The position numbers were made by a program, and so were the translations under genes. This document shows positions 57,794 through 64,000 of a stretch of 64,000 nucleotides of DNA, one piece after another. The DNA is from Myrica gale (Eukaryota; Streptophyta; Magnoliopsida; Fagales; Myricaceae): contig OZ005607.1 of assembly GCA_963930655.1 (NCBI GenBank), positions 24,932,874 through 24,996,873 on the forward strand, read 5' to 3'. The notes beneath the pieces were generated by a model that ran no database searches, had not been told where the DNA came from, and saw only the letters and a list, made by a program, of their open reading frames with translations. The first letter of the stretch is position 1, and each line of letters opens with the position of its first letter.

Positions 57794-60700
57794 TTACCAC
57801 AAGCCGATGACTTTCCACCAAACACCTCCAACCCCAAGCCAGATAATGATATTGACAACAGATATGAGGAATCCATAGCCCCACCATTGGGCAAGAGGGA
57901 CATAGTTGGCACCATAGAAAACAGGAGCTGAACCAATGCCGTAGTGGGTAAGGCCACCCATGAGATTTGAGAGGAAGGCGAGCACCATGGCTCCAAAGAG
58001 TGGTGGAGTGCCTAGAGCACTAGCAACAGACAAGAAGGCGGTAAACATGGCACCAATGTGAGCTGCTCCACTTGCAAAGAAGTAATGAGAATAGAAATAG
58101 AGCAGAACCAGAATGCCAAAAGATAGCTGCCATGAAAGACCCAAACCGCCGACAAACTGCGAAAAGAGGTCAAGTAGTGTTAATGAATAATACTTAATAG
58201 ATGCAGCATCTGCATCAAATCCACATTGTATAAGCAATTGTCACCAATGCTAAGACTACTTAATCTTTTTATGGTAGCCAAAAACTAGAAGGTACTGACA
58301 TAAGAGATTATCCATGCAAAGAAAATGACAATAGTTCTGCACAATCGATCGACAAACTAAAATAACCTATGTGAGATTATCAGTGAAAAGTTAAATTGAA
58401 CTACCATGTAGATCTCTAGGGAGCGTTTACAAGCAAATACAAAACTAATGAATTTCTTAGGGTAAAACCAATATGGTATGGAATAAATCATCATTATTGG
58501 ATTAAGAAAAACAAAAATGAGGTACGCTAATTCTTGACTGTATGTCAGGCTGTCAAAAAGACTGCTCCTATGAATGAAAGTCCTATGAACGACAGAACTC
58601 ATGTAACTTATCAAACTCCATGTCAAACTGTTACTCATCATTAGGAGGATTAAAAATCAAATGAAATAATAGTAAGGCAAAAAAAGACAAACCTTGACTA
58701 CAGTTTGGCTGAACCAAGAGATGAGACCATATTTGTTGAGATACCCAGCCATTGCAATGAGTGCAGCAAACCACGTGAGGGTATCCCAGGCAACTGATTC
58801 AGCTAAGCACTCCTTCCATGTCACAACTCCTGTCACCAAGAGGACAGATAATCCAAGAATGGCAGAAGTCACAGCATCCACATTCAGCATACCTCCGAAA
58901 ATCCAGAGGCCCACCTGATTAAGTTGGGAACAGAGAAGAAAATAATTATATAAAGAGCACACAGAGAAGTAAGATAGACGTTGATAGAAATGCATACAAA
59001 ATGACACCAGTATGAGCTTGGTTCTACCTATTTATAAATGTACTATAGGATTATGTACACAACACATTGAACAAATTGCATTAATAAGGGAAAGTAAAAG
59101 AGCACAAACAACAGGCAAGACCATGACTGAAAATGGTTTACCATAATTGATTACAGCAACGGTCAATCCACAGCTGCATGCAATCATTAATTGAAAACCA
59201 GATTTAGGTTCAATTTTCTCTTGCTTAAGGCAAAACCATGACTGCCTGCAAACTCTGTAGCCCGCTTATCACTTTAGCTAAGCCCCCCTACTTAAAGAGC
59301 AGACCACAACCTGAATTGCCTTCAATCTGAAACCTAGAACCCCAATAACACCTGAGAAAAGGTTTCCCTGTGACTTAATAGAAATCCAACTCGAAGGCAA
59401 TTATTTTATCCAAAAAACATGTCACCGCCTCCAATCCCATTTAATGAGATTTACTATGTTGGTGCCATTGACCAATCACTTGGGAGAAATGAGACTACCG
59501 CTTTCCTGCTGAACTGCGCTTACCAAGTAAACATTATAACCTCAAAAGAAACTTCGGTTCCTGGAAAAGTTTCTTTTGTGCATCAACAGGATCAGACATC
59601 TATCATTCCCTATTCACATGTTTATGGATCTTTTGATTTGGTTTACCCTTACAAAGATTCTGGTGTTCTCACGATTCCTTTCATGCATTCTGCAAATTTG
59701 ATAACATGCTCCAAGAAGGCAATACATGTGTCAGGACTTACAATCTACGCCAAAACTCATTAGAACTATATCTACGCTTAGCAGAGAACAGAGATCCGCA
59801 CAGCAACAGTACCTCACTGTATAGCACCACGTCAAATCATAATCTATGCCAAACTAACCACCTTGTTGGCAATTCTCTAAGAAAGTACTGTCCCCCAAAC
59901 ACTTAGCACACGTAACCAGAAACAAGTTAAACTTACACCTAGAAATATATTTGAATAGAGTCCCAATAACCGGAAAATCAATTAATTACATTTTGAAAAA
60001 AAAATATTAAAGTATAAAAGAGAATCGAGTCAATACCGTAAGAAGCAGAGTCCCAGCCATTATGATCTCATTCTTGGTCATCGGTCCCATCTTCTCCAAC
60101 TTCTCCCTAGCCAATTTGGGCGCATCGGGACTGCTCCTCACCGTCGGTGGGTAAATCACATACAGAAGCAACGGCACCACAATTAACGACACCAACCCAG
60201 GCACAATTGCGGCCCTGGCCCAATCGGTCCACCCGATAGTCTGCTTGATCGTATTGAAAGTTAAGTTCGCGCTAAGCGGATTCGCCGCCATCGCAGTCAA
60301 GAACATCGCCGACGAGATCACCGAGGTCTGGAAGCACGTGAGCATCAGCCACGATCCCAACCGCCTCTCGGTCCCATCTCCGACATTACTCCCGCATGCA
60401 ACGCAGAGCGACTTCACAAGCGGAAGGAATATCCCACCGGCTCTCGCGGACACCGAGGGGATAGCCGGCGCCAACAGGGCTTCGCTAAAAACCAAACTGT
60501 ACCCCAACCCCAACGACGAGCTCCCGAATAGTTTCACGAACTGGAAGGCAATTCTGTTTCCCAAGCCGGTCTTGATGAACCCACGGGCGAAGAAGAAGGC
60601 GAGCGCGATGAGCCAAGGGATGGGGTCGCCAAAGGCGGAGAACGCCGCAGCGAAGGTCAGGGTTTTGGTGAGCACGGTTGCTCCGAGCCCCATCAACGCG

Positions 60701-61161
60701 ACGGCACCGAGGGGCAGCGGCTGAGTAATAATACCGACGATGGTAGCGAGGAAGATCGCGAGCAACTGCCACGCATTGCGAGAGACACCAGCGGGAACGG
60801 GAGTGAACCATAGGGCCACCCCGGTGGCAATCGACAACAGCAACGGCTTCATTGCGGCGCCTTGCCATGGTGGCGACGGAGGTGACGCCGCCACGGGCTT
60901 GGCCGTGCCCGCACTAGCACTAGCTCTAACAACGAATTTATCCCTATCGCTAAGTAGCTCATGCGACTTGAACAGAGAAGTAGAGGTGGATTTGGGGAAG
61001 GAAAGGGACTTGAGATCCCGCGAGAAATGGAGCACATTTGGGCGGTCTTGGGTGGAGAAAGAGCGGAATTGGGAGGTCAAAGGATACGATTTCCTGGAGC
61101 GGAGGGAAGGAAGGGAAGATGGGGCTACGGAGAGGGAGGATGTGAGAACGAGCGACGCCAT
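57794..61161 (-). CDS. DiT1: Chloroplast dicarboxylate transporter 1 (2-oxoglutarate/malate translocator)
   Basis: Three exons (61161-60037, 58914-58693, 58156-57794) give 569 aa, close to Arabidopsis DiT1 (At5g12860). Residues 1-80 are a Ser-rich, acid-poor plastid transit peptide (MASLVLTSSLSVAPSSLPSL). After an Ala/Pro linker the membrane part has about 12 helices, with family segments ITQPLPLGAVALMGLGATVL, FGDPIPWLIALAFFFARGFI, KTGLGNRIAFQFVKLFGSSS, APAIPSVSARAGGIFLPLVK, WDTLTWFAALIAMAGYLNKY, FFASGAAHIGAMFTAFLSVA and GGLTHYGIGSAPVFYGANYV. It belongs to the DASS/SLC13-like transporters and exchanges stromal malate for 2-oxoglutarate at the inner envelope, supplying carbon skeletons for ammonia assimilation and photorespiration. 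Junctions LLLT/VGLW and VVK/FVGG keep frame. No lesion is visible. Confidence 0.96.
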
Positions 61162-61957
61162 CTTGTGGTGGCGGAGATCTCTGTGCGATTGCTTGTGTTT
61201 TTGTGAGTGTGTGTAGTTTTAGAAGTGTTATGATTTCGGAAAGCACGTTGTGTGGTGGAGAACGGGGGTTTTTGAAATGACGGTAGGACTGTGGACCGTC
61301 GGATGGTGATCGGAGGGTGGGTGTAGCGTGTGGAATATACGGGTTTTGACCTTATTAGGCTGCGACTTGGGGATGGGGGATTTTGTTGTCTCGTGAGGTT
61401 GAAATGTCCGCCAGAGATACTCTGGATCAACGGCCTGGTTGGACGTGTCGCCTGTCGAGGGGGAGTTCACTAATGTGCGCCGCCGTAGCAGAGAGCCACG
61501 TCTGACGTGGAGTCGAGCAAAGCTCTATAGGTGACATGGACAGGATGACGCATCCAGAGAAAGCGATCTGGTGGACACGTGGCGAGGTGGGAGTGGAGAG
61601 TGACTAAAATAAGTGAGGTAGAAAGCTGGCGATAGCAAATTTTTGGCGCTACGGAGTAGGTGGCCCAAAAAGGGTGGCATGGGAGAGGACAGGCCCTAGA
61701 GAGCAGGACATCTGAGTCTGTGGCCAGTTTTATTTGGGAGAACTGAAATGACTGGATTGTCCCCTGGTGGGACCCTTCTGTCCGTAAATCTTTGCTTTGT
61801 TCTGAACAACAGAGAATCTGAATCGAACCTCAGGGCCTGACTTGACAGCTTGGGAACTTAACAAGCAACGGCATAGAACGCACGTGGGAAAACGAGGGCG
61901 TAATAAGTTGTGATTTTTTTATAAAAAGTATATTATGACATTTTTTATTCAAACTGC

Positions 61958-62107
61958 CTGCGTTTGTGTCTAAAATTTTAACACGATAAAAAATTATAAT
62001 TATTTTTATCATATTATTACTATTTATTATAACAAATATTAAAAATTATTTCTCTTCTCAATTTTTTACTACATCTATTACCTTAAAATTTTAACACTCA
62101 AACACAG
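61958..62107. mobile_element. MITE of the TGTGTTTG group, 150 bp
   Basis: The left end CTGCGTTTGTGTCTAAAATT and the reversed right end CTGTGTTTGAGTGTTAAAAT form good terminal inverted repeats of about 25 bp. The middle is almost pure A/T. It is the shortest and cleanest copy of this group in the window. Confidence 0.65.
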
Positions 62108-63590
62108 TCGTAGTAATCTAACGATTGAAAAATACACCAAACAGATATTACTATAGAACTCGTAATAATTAGCATTAAAATTTTATATATATAATATTAA
62201 ATAATGTGAGATTTATGCTTTTAAAATATATACAATTCGAGAGTAAAAAGTTACAAAAGATCCTAATTATAAATGTAAAGTTATTATATGTTGTATTTAT
62301 CTGAAGGATCGAAAATCAGACAAAAAAAATAAATAAAGAAAAAAAAGTCCCACAATTTAATATAAGGAACTAAGAGAGATCCTAGGATCTAAATCTTTAT
62401 TTATTGTTTATAATTTTTTTCACAACTACAAAACTACTGGCTATTCTAAAGAATAAACTACATATAATATCTCCCCAACATAAGAAGGATATAAATTTAT
62501 AAACAATTAAACAAATATTCCCTTTCCCTGAAACCGAACCAAATCCCTTAAAACAAATTTACACACAAAACATGTTTATTTAGGGCAGGTTGCCAATACC
62601 AGAAAGAAGCATCTTTGTTAATGACGTTTGATGGGTTGGCTTGAGCCCATCAAACGTGTAAGTTAGAGCCTTTGAGGCCCAAAAAAGCCCCCATTGTCGG
62701 GCCTTAAGGTAGTGCATGGGCCCTATATGGAGTACTTCGAACAAGAGTGCTCCATAGTCTACGCTTTCTGGATCAAACCAATCAATTCCACGTAAAAGCT
62801 TGAAGACAAAGGCAATTGAAATGTCCAATTCAATACAGTGACTACGTACGTACATTTTATTTTTTTCTCAAATGTCAAAGCTACTTTACTGACCCGTTTA
62901 GACGAAATATCCGCACGTAATCATGATTCGGTCAGTGGATCGCTCTCAAAAGGAAAACAACATCCCAATATCCAGATTACACAACAATCAATGCTCTCTC
63001 TCGTGCTCAATAATGCTCATATGTTTGTTAGTTATGGCGTGGTGGAAAATCTAAAAGGGAAATGATGCAGAACACCCACTTAACTTTTTTGTTTCTCTCT
63101 TCATCTGTCATTCAAAGTACTGAAAATGGCCGCTTCTTGTCCGCTTGCATAACTAAATAGATTCGAGGGGTCCTTTTCCAAGATTGCTTTCTATTCACTT
63201 CTTGAATAAGGAGGGGGTTTTCATTAACGTGATAAAAAGTTTCTCTCTATGCACTGATTGTTTTGCAAATAGAATTATGGAAAGGTGACTCTGTTTTGCT
63301 ATCTTTATACAGAGCTTAGTGAAAAGGGTAGGAAAAGTGGGTAGTTTTGCTCTCCCAAACCCAGCCACTCAAGGCTAACTAACTAATAAAATAATAGGTG
63401 GGGGGGAGGAAAGGTACTGCAATGAGAGCAAGCTGACTAAAACCTATTAAAGGCAACCTCAGTTCAGAGTGGACATCTCAACTAATTCAGTGATTAAACC
63501 CCATTGGAAGAAAAAATGATCCACTAACTTCGAGTATAGGGGCAGGTAGGTATGTGTATGTGTCTCTGTTTGTGTGTGAAGAAAGAGATC

Positions 63591-63613
63591 AGAGAGAGAG
63601 AGAGAGAGAGAGA
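63591..63613. repeat. (AG)n microsatellite
   Basis: An uninterrupted AG run followed by a purine-rich GAGGAGGAAGAAAGAGAG tract. Confidence 0.95.
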
Positions 63614-64000
63614 AGAGGAGGAAGAAAGAGAGTCTCCATATATTCATCAAAGGGTATAGTACAACCTACTTATAATCTCCCACTACTAACAGTGTTCTGT
63701 ACATGATCTCAATCTCATAATATACTGTCTCAGATATACCAAAGTTGACCCCAAAAGAGCAAAGCAAAAACAAAAAAAACTTGTATATATCGTACAAACA
63801 TGAACTAATCTTGAGTTCCTCTCTACTTTATGCTGCTATATATCCACATGCATGCAAGAAGATTATTACAGATATCCGGATGGCCAGAAAATGACCAAAT
63901 TGCTTTCGCTAAGAGCAAATATAATGTGTAGATACATACAAGATCAACTCAATGGTCACCAATATGTATATGTACCCTCCCAAGTGTGACCTTTATTCCA

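Larger units (their letters stand above)
61162..64000. other. DiT1 promoter and terminal intergenic region
   Basis: Bases 61162-61480 should hold the DiT1 leader and promoter and are relatively GC-rich. The rest is AT-rich with one MITE and an AG microsatellite (listed). Frames at 62580-62855 and 62838-63065 carry no recognised domain. Confidence 0.5.

Noticed and set aside
62580-62855. 91-codon minus-strand frame
   Set aside because: No family recognised and no splice or promoter support.

Overview
The window is nuclear DNA of a flowering plant, most likely a eudicot. The evidence is AT-rich intergenic DNA, short GT-AG introns, plant-only proteins (SMR cell-cycle inhibitor, RR-type CCCH zinc finger, DYW-class PPR protein, chloroplast DiT1 and RbcX) and plant-type MITEs, LINEs, hAT elements and SINEs. 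I cannot name the species. No LTR retrotransposon, rRNA, tRNA or CRISPR array was recognised.

Layout: 1-3.4 kb is packed with transposon remains (poly(A) retroposon, hAT transposase relic, LINE RNase H fragment, hAT MITE). A SMR CDK-inhibitor gene (8.66-9.05 kb, minus) and a two-RRM hnRNP H/F-like gene (12.2-14.8 kb, minus) follow. A decayed DYW-type PPR gene (16.2-18.9 kb, plus) is a pseudogene. A CCCH/ankyrin zinc finger gene (22.1-24.3 kb, minus) has a spliced leader carrying upstream ORFs. An ARMC8/GID5 homologue (30.3-37.2 kb, plus) has eight coding exons and converges on RBCX2 (39.6-42.3 kb, minus, five exons). A 13-exon MATE transporter of the DTX42/FRD3 clade (45.6-50.8 kb, minus) carries a stop codon in exon 1 and a one-base frameshift in exon 5, so it is annotated as a young pseudogene. 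The chloroplast 2-oxoglutarate/malate translocator DiT1 (57.8-61.2 kb, minus, three exons) is intact. Intergenic DNA holds many MITEs, a complete 1.9-kb hAT element with an exact 8-bp target duplication, a foldback element, SINE-like copies and small tandem repeats.

The genes do not form a pathway. RBCX2 and DiT1 both act in the chloroplast (Rubisco assembly; carbon/nitrogen exchange). ARMC8 belongs to a cytosolic ubiquitin ligase complex. SMR, the CCCH protein and the hnRNP act in cell-cycle, stress and RNA regulation. What links them is probably ancestral order: from memory, Arabidopsis keeps the pieces as neighbouring pairs or triplets (MATE-ARMC8-SMR on chromosome 1, hnRNP-SMR on chromosome 3, CCCH-DiT1 on chromosome 5).

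I found no convincing new biological system. The observations most worth a second look are the disabled MATE gene, the upstream ORFs of the CCCH gene, the 14-nt coding exon that starts the hnRNP gene, the complete hAT element with a palindromic end, and the shared 3' stem-loop in three unrelated-looking retroposons. Exon limits were read by eye from splice signals, reading frame and remembered family sequences; nothing was computed or searched.
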